DNA from: Thamnaconus septentrionalis
Lineage: Eukaryota; Chordata; Actinopteri; Tetraodontiformes; Monacanthidae
Assembly (NCBI GenBank): GCA_009823395.1
Contig: CM020511.1
Location: forward strand, 10,804,501 to 10,868,500
Length of the DNA: 64,000 nt
Direction of reading: 5' to 3'
Part shown: positions 24,541 to 36,426 of the stretch, one piece after another
How the letters are laid out: each line of letters begins with the position of its first letter
How positions within the stretch are numbered: the first letter of the stretch is position 1
The notes under the pieces: model-generated
The model's input: only the letters and a program-made list of their open reading frames with translations
Told to the model about the DNA's origin: nothing
Database searches by the model: none
Translations under genes and position numbers: made by a program

Positions 24541-25187
24541 GAACCCCGTCCTCGCCTCCAGACAGCTGGGAAAGGCTCCATTCAAGAGTTTGGGGTAAGT
24601 CATTTCTGCATTGACTCCCATGAACGATGCAGGATAATCAGTCAAGATGTGCTGAACAAGTATGGGAACATTCCAGTGTTCAATGAAAACCATTTACAGT
24701 TTCTAATTAAAAGTGACAGAGAATTCCCAGTGTGCAAAACTCCAAAAGTCAGCCACAAATGTAAACGTTTTTTTTAGTCTGATTGTTTAGCACAACACAA
24801 CCAAGTGTGACTGCAATTTAATGCAGTGTGCGAAATATTCATAAATATTTAAATTTTCTTAACATGCAGAAGGCCTATAATAACCTAACAGTATTTCATG
24901 GATGCAAGCCATGACAGTGTACATAAAACTGGTTACAATGGAGTTCAATGCAGAAATGAGTTGGTGACAGTACTGCGTTTGAACAGCACTGCGTGGATGT
25001 ATAGATCAATCTATTTACCTATATCTAAATATTTTGCTTTGTTCAAATTATATATCCCTGTATGGGGCACTGAGGTTATACACCTATCTTTTCTGTTAAT
25101 GCTGGACCTCAGCCTGGACGCAACAGAGCAGAAATCAATTCATTAAGTGTGGAAGAAAACGCGACGCCATGGGTTCACTTTTAAAGT

Positions 25188-25193
25188 TTTATT
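25188..25193 (-). terminator. Candidate ldlrad4 polyadenylation signal
   Basis: The plus strand reads TTTATT, so the minus-strand transcript carries AATAAA within AAGAATAAAAC. It lies 6.6 kb downstream of the ldlrad4 stop with no other clear minus-strand hexamer seen between. The GT-rich downstream element is weak. Confidence 0.4.
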
Positions 25194-25451
25194 CTTTATG
25201 CTGCAGTTTGACTACAGCATAAGTACAAGCATAAAATCTTTGACTACAACAGCACTTAGAGCAACATTTTTTGATTTTTCTTCTTTTCTGTAAAAGTATT
25301 GCAATAACAGACCTTAGGCCTAAAACCTATTACATCACAATTGCTTAAATAAAAAGAAGCAGAAATACACAACAATTTAACCTCTGCTTTGGGATACATA
25401 TATATGCATACATATGTCTCTCTCTCTGTATATATATATATATGTATATGC

Positions 25452-25475
25452 ACGTGTCTATCTAGATAGACACGT
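25452..25475. repeat. Perfect 24-bp palindrome
   Basis: ACGTGTCTATCT and its exact complement AGATAGACACGT abut with no spacer, between (TA)n-rich flanks. Confidence 0.95.
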
Positions 25476-25849
25476 ACACATACATAGGTATATTCACATA
25501 TGGAAATACACAGATATATGCATATATATGGGCACAGAGGGGGGTGGGCCGAGGAGGGGGACGAGATAGGATTCGTTTTGTAAATAAAGCAAACCGATGT
25601 TACAAAAACCCATGGTGGAAGCAGTCCTATGGTTACTGTCGAGACAGAGAATACCAAACGGTTGAGACGTTATCGCTGTTTTCAGTCAAATCCGGAACAA
25701 TTAAAAAAACAGCTACTTGTTGTCAGCAGTTTGAGAGTAAAGACTAACTGGGCTAGCGTTGGGGTGGGGTGGGGGTGGGGTTGGAGGTTGGAGGTTGGGA
25801 TATATGTATGCATACATATACATATATGCATATATATGTGTATATGAAA

Positions 25850-26003
<154 letters not shown>

Positions 26004-27691
26004 CAGTCATAGCCAAAGTTAGTTTTTCAAGCTAGTGCAGGAAACAAAGAGGGGTGGTGGGGTGGTGGTGGTGGTGGGGGGGGGGTGATGAGCTGCGCTC
26101 CAGCGAAACTCACAGCAGACACTCGTCCAGACTGAAACTCACACAACTGCCACTTATTTGGTGTACTGAACAGAAAAAATAAAATAAAATGGCGCATTGC
26201 TATGTACATCGTCTATAGATTAGAATGAACATGCTCTGCGGTTATTGTACAGTGTTTATGAGTCACTTTCAGTACATACTGGAAATAAACGACTGGAGGT
26301 TCAAACGACGTGACTTCCGTTTCAATACGCTGTGCCACATTTAACGTTGTCATGTAAGAACAAAATAAACATAAACACAAACATAATGAACGCAAGAGGT
26401 CAAATGACAGGATTTTTTTTTTCTTCCATTTCAGACCTTTTTGATCACAACCCAAGAGAAAAAAAGTGGGGAATGGGCAGTTTGTTTGGAAACACCCGAG
26501 GCTAACGTAAGCAGGGATCTGAAATGCTTCCAACCTGGAGGCCAACGTGTGGAGGGACGAGCTGCAGCGGCAGAGCGGGAGCTCTGCACAATCATACTTT
26601 GGCAGGTAGAAAATTGAAAAGCGAAAAAAAACAAAAAATAAAAATAAACCTGAAAAACGTACGTAAAACAAAACAAACACTTCCTTCCGAAGTGTCGCAG
26701 CTCTCCTCTCGACAGTCGAGGCTTCACCTTTCACTGGTGTGCAAAAAAATATTTTTACAAATAAAATTAAAAAAGCCTAAAATCAAATGGGGCAGAGGGT
26801 CAAACGCGGGCAGGCGGACATCATCGTTGGCATCGATGCCAACGGACGCGCACGTGCGTGTGTGTAACTTTCTCCAAGGTCTGAGTGATAAAGGTCGGTC
26901 GGACGTGAAAAGAAAAAAACAAAACAAAACACGAGTGGCCGAAACGAAGGCCCGGCACTGCGAGAGCCGGCTTGACGAGATCCAATAAACAAGTAAATGT
27001 TCCACCGAGCCAGAGGTTTCCTCGTCCTCACCATGACAGACTAGCATTTATAGCAAAATATCATAAGTACTTATTTTCTATTTGTGATGCAACCATATTC
27101 TAGGCATTCTTCCAAACCATGTTTTCTCATTAAAAAAAAAAGAAAAGAAAGAGAGACAAAGCACGTTTTTTTTTTCTTCTTCTCGTTTCGACCGTAGCAG
27201 GCATTTTACAAATTCGACGCTGCCTTCCTTAAAATTTCTTATATCGTCTGTACATTATATTACAGTATTCACAACGTCTCTTTTTTGTGGTTTTCTACCC
27301 ATTGGGTAGGATATGTGCATAATATATATTCAAGTTATATACAGCACCTTACAAACAAACATAAAGAAAGACAGACTACTGAAAAAAGCACCGTTGGAAG
27401 TGAGGCACAACAAAGGTGGGAGCTTTTTTTTTTTTTTCGAGTGCAAGTGGGTTCCTATGTCTGCTCCACACGCTGGTCCAACCGCCGCTCAGAGTGGCTT
27501 CGGGTGGCCTCGCTGGCACCCGCCGCCCACCGGTCTGGGATAATGGGAGGGTCTCACGGGGGGGTTGGGGGGAGGGGGGAGGGAGGGCCTGGAGCAAAAA
27601 AATGTTTCAAGGTTGAAGCTGCAGTGTCTTTTTGGAGGTGGTTGCGCAGCTGCTGATTGGCTACTCGTGCGAGACCTCGGAGTAAAAGGCG

Positions 27692-27738
<47 letters not shown>

Positions 27739-27821
27739 AGGGGGGTTCAGGATGAAATCATCCTATCAGGTGGGGTCGGGGGGGGGGGTGAACCCATTGT
27801 GCCAGACCAGACAGGGCGGGC

Positions 27822-27855
<34 letters not shown>
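27692..27855. repeat. Two (GT)n microsatellites
   Basis: (GT)22 at about 27692-27736 and (GT)17 at 27822-27855, with a G-run-rich spacer. Confidence 0.95.
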
Positions 27856-27858
<3 letters not shown>

Positions 27859-28239
27859 GGGCAGGACGAGGGTGTTCCGAGCCGCGGTTTGACCCGAGGT
27901 GTGGTCTGCTCAAACATGAACGTTAGGCACCTTATATATTTACTCACGTCATAGTAACATGCAAAAGAACCTCCTCGTAGAAAACATAAAATTTCATCTT
28001 TCATATCTTCATCCACTTTTACAAGCTATGACCGCGCGGGCAGACCGAGGCGAGAGGGAGGAGGAGGAGGAGGAGGAGGAGGGAGGGAAAATTCTCTCCG
28101 GTGGTTGAGTCGTGTGTGTGTGTGTGTGTGTGTGTACGGGGAGGCGGGGAAAGTGGATGAGCATGGGGGGGGGCATGAGAAGCAGCAGTTAGCAACCATA
28201 GTAGTAGCAGCAGCAGCAATAGCTATAGCAGCAGCGATG

Positions 28240-28244
<5 letters not shown>

Positions 28245-28299
<55 letters not shown>
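28245..28299. repeat. (AC)n microsatellite
   Basis: About 27 uninterrupted AC units in the presumed ldlrad4 3' UTR, next to a short AGC-rich stretch. Confidence 0.97.
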
Positions 28300-28300
<1 letters not shown>

Positions 28301-28829
28301 CAAGTGTAGGGTCCGATGGACACGCTGACCACAGACGCATGTGTACATTCCAACACACTGATGTGTTTCGTTTCACGGGAGCGACCGGAGCTGCTGACCT
28401 CCAACCGCAGGCCCACCTGACTGACTTTAAATATTCATGAGCTTCTGCAAATCCAGAGCTGATATGGTTTTTGGGTTGTGTGCAGCTGTGTTGTGACGGA
28501 ACAACAGTCTCCTGTAGCTGGTTCAGCTTATGTCTGGGAAGAGAGACGGAGATGTGTGCAGCGAGAGTAGAGTGAGCTGCTCCAGAGTGGAAACTGCTCT
28601 TTCATTTGTCTATTGAGATCACTGGCAGCAGTCCTGTGTCCCAGTGTCACGACGAATAAATACCGTACTGTAGTTTTGACCTTGGAGTTGGAAATTTGAT
28701 GGAGCTAAAGGAGCTTTTACCTTTAGCTCCTTTACGCTGTCTGCCAATAGAGACGAGTGGCGCCACGCTGAGGTCATCTTCTGCAATCAACCACCAAGTG
28801 GTTGAAATCAGTGCCACAACGCTGCTAAA

Positions 28830-29142
28830 TCATCATCACCATCATCATCATCATCGTCATCACAATGGTGATGACGATGATGATGGTGACAATCGTGATG
28901 ATCACCATCACCGCAATGATAATGATGGTGATCATCATCACCATTACCATCATCATCAATCATGATCGTGATCATCATCGCCATCATCTTCATCATGATC
29001 AATAATGATGATGATGACCATGATGATGATGATCATCATCATCCTCAATCATGATTATGATCATCATTATTGATCATGATGATCATTGCCATCACCAACG
29101 CCATCGTCATCATCATCATCATCATCCCCAATCATGATAATG

Positions 29143-29173
<31 letters not shown>

Positions 29174-29175
29174 TG
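28830..29175. repeat. CAT/ATG trinucleotide tract that switches strand repeatedly
   Basis: About 345 bp of CAT-type triplets and their complement ATG alternating several times (for example CATCATCATCATCGTCATCA, then GGTGATGACGATGATGATGG, then ATGATCACCATCACC, then ATGATGACCATGATGATG). Long local fold-backs are possible. It lies in the presumed ldlrad4 3' UTR. Confidence 0.9.
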
Positions 29176-29280
29176 CGTCTGTGGTTCTGATGAAAGCTGA
29201 ATTAATGACGTGTTGGGGCCAAACAAAATAACCTTGATTGGGAACCTGGAGATACATCAGGTGGCCGACTCAGAAACTCA

Positions 29281-29283
<3 letters not shown>

Positions 29284-29361
<78 letters not shown>

Positions 29362-29420
29362 GCCCCTGCAGGAGCATTAAGTGCTTTTCTGTGTTGTCGA
29401 GAGGTCTGCGCGACAGACAA

Positions 29421-29462
<42 letters not shown>
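29284..29462. repeat. Two (CA)n microsatellites
   Basis: (CA)38 at 29284-29359 and (AC)20 at 29422-29462, separated by 62 bp of unique sequence. Confidence 0.97.
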
Positions 29463-29465
<3 letters not shown>

Positions 29466-29741
29466 CACACACACACTGGGGGAGGAGAGGACCAGCACTA
29501 GCACACTGATAAACGAGGCTCCACTCCAGTCTCCACTTTAAAGGGCTCGGCGGACTCGGCATCATTTGAATGCACTTTTCTTTTCTGCACGCAGGTGGAG
29601 GGAGGGAGGGGGGGTGAAGGGGATAAGGGGGGGGTTGACGAGATGGGTGGGGGCGGGGGGGGCACTGGTGTCGTAACGTAAACGAGGAGGCGACAGACGG
29701 ACGACAGCGCGAGAGCAGAGGAGAAGGCAACGATGAGCAGA

Positions 29742-29899
<158 letters not shown>

Positions 29900-30051
29900 C
29901 TCCGTTTTTCAAAAAGGTTTTTTTCTCTTACAAAACCAGAAAAAAACAAAAGAAAAGAAAGAGAAAGAGCAGGACCCTCCCATAGCCCTTTGACTTGGAC
30001 AACAAGACAGTTCTCACTCCAGACGACCGCTGCCTGTCTGTGTGTCCGCCC

Positions 30052-30083
<32 letters not shown>

Positions 30084-30141
30084 TGGCGAAGGCCGACCAG
30101 GAGTCTCTCGTCGCTTTAGCTTGGTTTCGTTGTGGGTTTTT

Positions 30142-30180
<39 letters not shown>

Positions 30181-31595
30181 CTTCGGAGACGGAGAGATGC
30201 AGAGTCTCCCGTTTTTCCTTCTTCCATTTCTCAGAAAATTTCTAAGAAAATTTGGGGGGTGGGGTGGGGGCAGGTTTCTTCTCCTCGTCGCGGCTGAGGG
30301 GCTTCGTGTTCAGTGTGGCTGTTGGCAGAATGCACTGTGCATCGTGGAGATAAGCTGGAGGGGTGGAGGACGGGTGAGGGAGGGGGGGTCCGGGACAGAC
30401 GAGGAGGAGGAGGGAGGAGGAGGAGGAAGAGGAGCTGAATCAGCTGCGAGCGCGTGTGGACCCGGGTTCCGGCTTCTTCTCTTCTTCTCTTCTTCTCTCT
30501 CTCAAGAGTTTTCGGGGATTTTCTGGATGTAGTTTTTTTCCGCGAACGCACAATCTGAAAGAAGGAACAACGAAACAACGCACAAAAAAACCCCAGAAGA
30601 AACACAACAGGTCCACAACGCAGCCCCCCCGCCCCCCCATCCCCATTGCCTCCCCCGCCGGGCCGAAGTGCACGCAGACGCAGTCTCACTGTGCTTGTGG
30701 TGTTTGAAGCAGACAGAAAAATGTAGGCTGGGTACATCGTGTTATCTCTTGAAGTTCGAAAGAAAAAAAAGAAAAGAAGAAGAAAAATAAAATAGAAATA
30801 GAAATAATGATTTAAAAAAAAAAAAAAAGGAAGGAGACAAGCTCATAATACTTGTTTGCTTTTTTTTTTCTTCTTTTCTTTGTCTTTTTTCCTTTTGCTC
30901 CGAACTGTTAAAACGACTCTGGAGCTGCGGAGTTTCAGTCAGTCTGTTTGTAAAAAGGACAAAAAGGAAAAAAACAAAAAAAACAAACGTCGTCGTCGTT
31001 GTTTCTCCCCCTCGACTCTTTTGCGACAAAAGGATAGTGCAACTTTGAGATAACTTTTCTTTTTTTTTTTTATCTCAAGTGTGTCTGAATGTTAGCTCGA
31101 TAAGCCCCGCCCCCTCCCTCCTCGTAGCTTTCCTCCACGTGAACCTTGGCACTAAGATTTTTTTTTTTGGGGTGGGGGGGTGGAGGGAGAGTTGGGAGGA
31201 GGGGGGGTGAGGCGGTGAGAGTCTCTCGTGTTCCTCTCCAAAGTCATTGATTCTCAGTTTCTCGCTTTTGTGCACAGATCCCGGTCTGAACAAAAAAAAA
31301 GAAAAGAAAGAAAAAAAAATGAAGAAAAAGAAAAAGAAAAAAATCCTCCTCGGTTCCCGGGGGAAGGCGGCGTCGCCCGAGAACAGGGACCGAAGGTCCG
31401 CAGAAAGAAAACCAAAAAAAACCAAACAAAACAAAAGAAAAACTCCCCCCCCCAAAAAACAAAAAACAAAAAATAAATAAAAATACAAGGAAACTGAAAT
31501 GAGGCGTTCGCTTGCTCTCGTCCTCGTCCGGTTGTCGCGAGGCTCCGTATTGTGTTTGTGCAATGGGAGTGCGGAGAGAGAGAGAGGGAGAGGGA

Positions 31596-31651
<56 letters not shown>

Positions 31652-31809
31652 CAGACAGCACGGCTTGCGGGTGCTCAGGGCCTCCAAGAAGAGGAGGAGG
31701 AGGAGGAGGAGGGAAGAGGGGGGGATTCTCAGTCTGAGGTGGCGGTGGTGGGGAGTGGGGGTGTGGCCGGCCCCCGTAGCCCCGCCCACTCTGTCCTTCC
31801 TTCCGTCCT

Positions 31810-32446
31810 TCACACCAGCTCCTCGGCTCGGCCGTCTTTGGCCTTGGCAGGTACTATTGTGCTTTCCGACCGGCTCTGCTGCTGCTGCTGCTGCTGGATG
31901 GTCCTCGGCCCGCCGCCGCCGCCACCCCCCCTCTGGTTATTGCTGTGCTGGTGTACAAAGAAGGCGGCGCCCGGGTAGTGGCCCATCACCTCGCTGTAGG
32001 CGGGCGGCGGGCCCTCCATGCGCCCATGGCTGCTGGAGTTGGTGGCGCTGATGCCCGAGTTGCTGCTGGGAGGCCTGGGACCCCCCTCCTCCTCCTCCTC
32101 CTCCTGCGACCCCTCCCCCGCCCCCACCAGTGCCGCCCCCTCCCCCTCCCACCACCAGTCCTCCGCCGCCGCCCATGTCGATCAAGTCACTGTCGTAGAT
32201 GGTGCGGTTGGGCGGCGCCCTCACCGACTCGCGGTTGAGCTCCATCTGCTGCTCGGGGTCCCGCAGCTGCAGCGTGCAGGGGCCCTGGTAGGGCGGCGGC
32301 TCCTCGCCGTCCGACAGCGAGATGGTGGGCGGCAGGTCGATCTGGTGCTGCAGGTAGGGGTAGGTGGGCTGGAAGCGGCTGAAGCGGTCGCGCTGCATGA
32401 AGGAGGGGGCGGTGAAGCGGTCCCGGGCCTGCGGGGCGTATAAGAC
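31810..32446 (-). CDS. ldlrad4: LDLRAD4 terminal exon: SMAD-interaction and PY motifs, with a frame break
   Basis: Read on the minus strand. The acceptor cccccctcag precedes 32446 and the exon starts in phase 0 with [16 protein letters not shown], then [35 protein letters not shown] (first PY motif, PPPY), [20 protein letters not shown] and [13 protein letters not shown] (PPNR SMAD-interaction motif). Then comes a Gly-rich run. The rest of the protein, [35 protein letters not shown] (second PY motif), a Q7 run and [18 protein letters not shown], is in the next frame, ending TGA at 31812-31810. The shift lies between about 32155 and 32104. The C-terminus matches LDLRAD4, not its paralog PMEPA1. 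LDLRAD4 binds SMAD2/3 and NEDD4-type ligases and restrains TGF-beta signalling (established). Confidence 0.93.
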
Positions 32447-32529
32447 CTGAGGGGGGCACAAATATTGAGGTGATTAAGTAAATGCAAAAATGTTGTTTTT
32501 TTTTGGAAAACTATGTGCTTCCGAGAAGC

Positions 32530-32690
32530 CTTTAAAGGTCCAGTGTGTAAAACTTGGCTTGATTTATGATTTTTATATTGGTAAAAGCTTCACATGCTGC
32601 CCATAAATACATTCATAAAAGTGTATTAATCACAGTAGGATAAAAGTCACTTGGTTTCCTACCCTTAGAATAAGGGTCTAGACCAAGAGT
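32530..32690 (+). repeat. Dispersed fish repeat, copy 1
   Basis: TAAAGGTCCAGTGTGTAAAA near the left and CTGCCCATAAATACATTCAT, AAAAGTGTATTAATCACAGT, TTTCCTACCCTTAGAATAAG towards the right. The last three blocks recur at 22062-22140. The 'ggtccagtgtgta' end is typical of a common non-autonomous DNA element of fishes (from memory). Confidence 0.55.
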
Positions 32691-33226
32691 GGACAAACAT
32701 TGTTTTGTTGGAGTTTTTTTCATCAATATGGTCCAAGCTGTCATCTGCCATCTACAATATTCAACAACTTCAATAAATCTTTTGATGACTGGAAATGGAA
32801 AAAGACATTTTTTTGTTTTTATAATCACCAACCCCCTACGCCCCCAGTGGACAAGTTGATGACACAAAATAGCAGGAGATAATCACGTAATTGACACCTG
32901 TAATAAAAACAGTGGTGTTAAACTTAGGCACAACCTCCAAGAAAATGTCTAAAATGAGTTCCAGAAAGCAGGTGAAATTGGTCATCTTGGCAGCAGTTTC
33001 CTCTCGTGTCACCTCCTCTTCATCATTTGTCCCCCTGATGCAGAAGAGTCCGAGCGGGTTTGGCGGGGAAAAACGGGGGGATTCAGTGGGAAACGGAAGC
33101 TCCGTCTGTGACATCATCGCAGGTCTAAGCAGCAACAGCCAGGCGCAACTCTGTGCAACCCAGCCGGAGGTGGAAGTGGCTAATCTGGCTTCCAACTCGT
33201 CTCGGCTGGGTTCGGGCGCCGACCGG

Positions 33227-33260
<34 letters not shown>

Positions 33261-35689
33261 GATTTTTATTATGTCTCGTATACATTTTCTTTTCCCCCTC
33301 CCTCCCCTTTAACTTCAGCCTGGCCCTCCAACACAACAGGGACTCATCCGACTCGCCGCCTGAACTCAGACTGATGGAAAAGTCTTGCACCTCCGCTGCT
33401 CTCTTTTTTCCTTTTCCTTTTTAGTGCGCTGTGATTTCTTTCTTTTTTTCCCCCCGTTTGCTTGCTTGGTGTTAGATCTTCACCTCAATTAGCTCCCCAG
33501 ACTGCGGCGGCACGATCCATTTTCTCGCCGTCTCGCATTTCTGTCCGATTCAACGCCGCCGTTATCAGAGGGGAACCCATTTCAATTAGCCACCGCCGCT
33601 CTAATTGTCAACCCCCACTGACAAAAGCAAAAGTCTGGGTGGAGAGAGCGGGCTACGGTGAGGTTGGGGGGGGTAAAAGGATCAGGGCGATCGAAACGGG
33701 AGGGAGAGAGGGAGAGAAAGAAAGAGGAGCGGGAGGGATTAACAAGAAAGGCTGCGGAGATAAGGAGCGTCGGCGGGGGAGAGGAGGGGAAGGGAGCGCC
33801 GTCGAGATAAATGGAGGGAGGGAGGGAGGGAGTGCGAGGGTGATAGAGGGAGAGAGAGTGAATGGGAGAGAGAGAGAGGAGGAGGCAGCGGAGAGCGAGC
33901 CAGACAGACGGGTGGGGGAGGGAGGGAGGGAGGGAGGGAGGGAGGGAGAGGTGTAGCGCTGATAGAGGGAGCAGAGCGCAGCAGAGCAGGGCAGCTCTCA
34001 GACGGCTGTCTAGACAGTGTCAGGGGAGGTGTTGCTGATTAATGACGCACCAAAATCCATCCGCCCCCCCCCAACCCTCCACCCCCGCCACCGCCACCGC
34101 ACACACACAGCGAGCCCCCCGTCCCTGCATCTATCAGCCACCCACGTTCTTCGGCTGCGTCTCCCTCGGCGCTCGTCTCTCTCTGTGGCCCTTTTTCCTT
34201 CTCTCTCTGGATGCTTTAATGTTGACAGTTTGTGTGTTTGTGTGTGTGTGTTTTTTTTCAGCCTTGCTTGATCATTCCTCACCCCTTCTCGCACTCGGCC
34301 CACCTTCGCCCTCCTCTGCCTCCATCATCTATCCCCCTCTCGCAAAATGTTTTCTTGGATTTTCTTCCTTATTAACTTTTGTTTACACCTTTGCCTCTCG
34401 GCTGGCTGAAGCCAAATACTCCAGGAGCCGCTGTCGACTTTGCGGTCTACAGTTTTTTTTTTCATTTCCCCCTGAAAAGCTACGAAAAGCAAACTGACGC
34501 GATGCGTGTTATTGGAGCTAACCAACAGTTTGTTTTGAGACGGTATGAAGGTTTTTAACGGACCTTGGAAGCGGTCGTGATGTGGAAGATGTCTTTTATT
34601 TTACTCTTCTACTGTCTTATACTGTGTACAGAGTAAAAAAAATAAGAGGAACCGTGAAGTGCAATTCTCAAATACACTTCTAAATACAGATTCATTCACT
34701 TCTGCCAATGTTCAAGTACCTCCAGCGAGGTGCAACACTTGATTCAGCTCCGATATTTCCGTTCTGTTCGTGAGACGCTGTTGCACTAGGACCAAGTGAA
34801 GAGCACAACATTGTCGCTAATGCTAATAAACCACTGGACATCTCCATTAGTCCCTCCCTACACATTTTTCTCTTGCTTTATGTCTGAATATTTGGCCAGA
34901 ATGTCACTTCTGTGTGTGTGAAAAAGATTCTCTGGCAAATATTTTCCCATCGAACTCTTCGTCAGCGAAATGAACACTGGCAGTCATGGGACGTTTTGCT
35001 TGAACGGCTGTCCGACGCCATGGAGCTCACGACTTTGAGTCGCAGCCCGGTCGCACATTAAAGTCACCACTGACTCAAACCTGGCATTCTGGAAAAATCA
35101 AAGGGCCCGCATTGTCAGCGGTGCTTCAAGCATTAACGCGGCGGAAAAAAGGAGTTTTATTAATATGCGATTGAAAACCACAGTGGCCTCTGACCGATAA
35201 AAAAAAAAAAAAGCCAAGTGCTTTGTGACCGGCTCAAGTGGAGGGAGGCGGTTTGTAAAGGGTCTTCCTTCCGCTGCGTCCCCTTCACAGACCCCAGCGT
35301 CTCGGCCGCAGCCGCATCCAGCGGGGGTGCATTCAGTAGTCGACGCAAGCACGGTGAACCTTTTTCAGCGGAGACCGCAAAGGCAACAAAGTGGTAAGAA
35401 AGCAGACGCTCTTCAGAAAAACCAAGAGTGCGTGGCATCTACGGGGAGCTGGGAGACGTGTGACTCGATGTGACACTGCCGCTACTGCAGGGGGTGTCTG
35501 GCAAAAATGATCACGGTGATTGTTTTAGGAGTAACATGTTTTGCAAACAATGTATTGATTAAAAAAAAAAATAATCTAGAAAATGCTAAAAACATTTTTT
35601 TAAACACAGTATTTTACAGTATTTCAACGTGATGACGTTAAATGAGAAGGCAACTAAGGTAAAATCCACCCCCTTCACAGCTGTGCATT

Positions 35690-35935
35690 TTTCTTATTTA
35701 TTGTCAGAATGTAGATAGCTGTAAATTCAACTACCCAGATATAAATATCTTGATTTTTCTTTTGCATTTGTACATAGAAATATTTTGTTTTTATCTTTTA
35801 TTTTTTATTGCCTTATTCCTTTAATTAATATAATTCTCGATCTTTTGGCACAATACAGTTTTGCTGCTGCAATTATGCAAATTTCCCCACTGTGGGATCA
35901 TTAAAGGTCTTCTTCTTCGTCTTCGTCTTCTTAAC
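35690..35935 (+). mobile_element. Non-LTR retrotransposon 3' tail fragment
   Basis: The sequence TTTGCTGCTGCAATTATGCA followed by AATTTCCCCACTGTGGGATC and ATTAAAG, then (TCTTCG)n, resembles the 3' tails of fish Rex/L2-type LINEs (TTTGCTGCTGTAACACTGCAA ... TGTGGGACTAATAAAGG). The trailing short tandem is typical for these tails. No RT sequence remains. It lies in an ldlrad4 intron. Confidence 0.55.
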
Positions 35936-36297
35936 GATAATATGGGTAAACGTGTTTGACCGGAGTCACTTTCTGACCATTATATGTAATTACTATGTTC
36001 GAGCAGTGTATCATCGACCCCTCAAGACTAACGTTTGAATGTGGGTGCCTTGAGAATCTTGGTAGAAATCCGAGCCATTAATAGTATTATTATTAGTATT
36101 ATTACTATTACTCAAAAAGACGGAGTTTAAACATTATTTCATTTATCATCATGTTGATCGTTATCGAGATAAATGCCAGAATTTATCACGATATATATAT
36201 TTTTTTAAATCTATAATTGCCCATCCCTATCGAGTAGTTGACCCATGAATCCAGCATATGGCTGGACTGGAGCTGCAAATGAATCATCTATCTATTG

Positions 36298-36333
<36 letters not shown>

Positions 36334-36375
36334 CATCATCCATCCATCCATCCATCAGCATGCTGGTGGTCTTAC

Positions 36376-36426
36376 CTCGGAGGCACCGTGTCGAGAGCCG
36401 CTGTCTGAAGGCCACAGACATCCATC
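36376..36426 (-). CDS. ldlrad4: LDLRAD4 51-nt cassette exon
   Basis: On the minus strand, acceptor gttctggtctgcag is followed by 17 codons encoding DGCLWPSDSGSRHGASE and then donor GAG|GTAAGA. Both boundaries are phase 0, so it can be included or skipped without changing frame between the exons ending HEHALQQ and starting VLYAPQ. It corresponds to the LDLRAD4 segment EGCLWPSDSAAPRLGASE and the PMEPA1 segment EGCLWPSES (from memory), which differ between isoforms. It is only 51 nt, easily missed by gene finders, and lies between two microsatellites. Confidence 0.93.

Larger units (their letters stand above)
21290..25160. other. Intergenic spacer between the convergent fam210a and ldlrad4 3' ends
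   Basis: No supported gene. It contains a dispersed fish repeat around 22005-22150, a compound A/(TA)/(TG) microsatellite at 22326-22399, a GC-rich block from 22.6 to 24.3 kb with a (CCG)n run near 24005 and a 13-bp tandem duplication (GGACGGCCTCCGC) near 24060, and a perfect hairpin at 24508-24540. Open frames across the GC-rich block show no recognisable domain. Confidence 0.6.
32447..36375 (-). other. ldlrad4: ldlrad4 intron between cassette and terminal exons
   Basis: A 3.9-kb intron. Contents: a copy of a dispersed fish repeat (32530-32690), a (CTG)n run at 33228-33259, a homeodomain-motif-rich block at 33470-33640, a purine-rich (GGGA)n tract at 33650-33955, a LINE 3' tail at 35690-35935, a fragment of the 'ggctgggcgat' repeat at 36130-36235 and a (CTAT)n run near 36298-36334. 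Open frames here are low complexity or lack any family signature. Confidence 0.75.

Noticed and set aside
28830..29175. His/Asp-rich coding region
   Set aside because: Translation of CAT/GAT triplets only; no unique sequence and no conservation signal visible.
31937..32150. Continuation of the first ldlrad4 frame through [18 protein letters not shown] as the true C-terminus
   Set aside because: The conserved LDLRAD4 C-terminus, including the second PY motif, is in the neighbouring frame; this tail is the out-of-frame reading of the same DNA.
36298..36350. CRISPR-like direct repeats
   Set aside because: Simple CTAT/CATC microsatellite in a vertebrate intron; no spacers.
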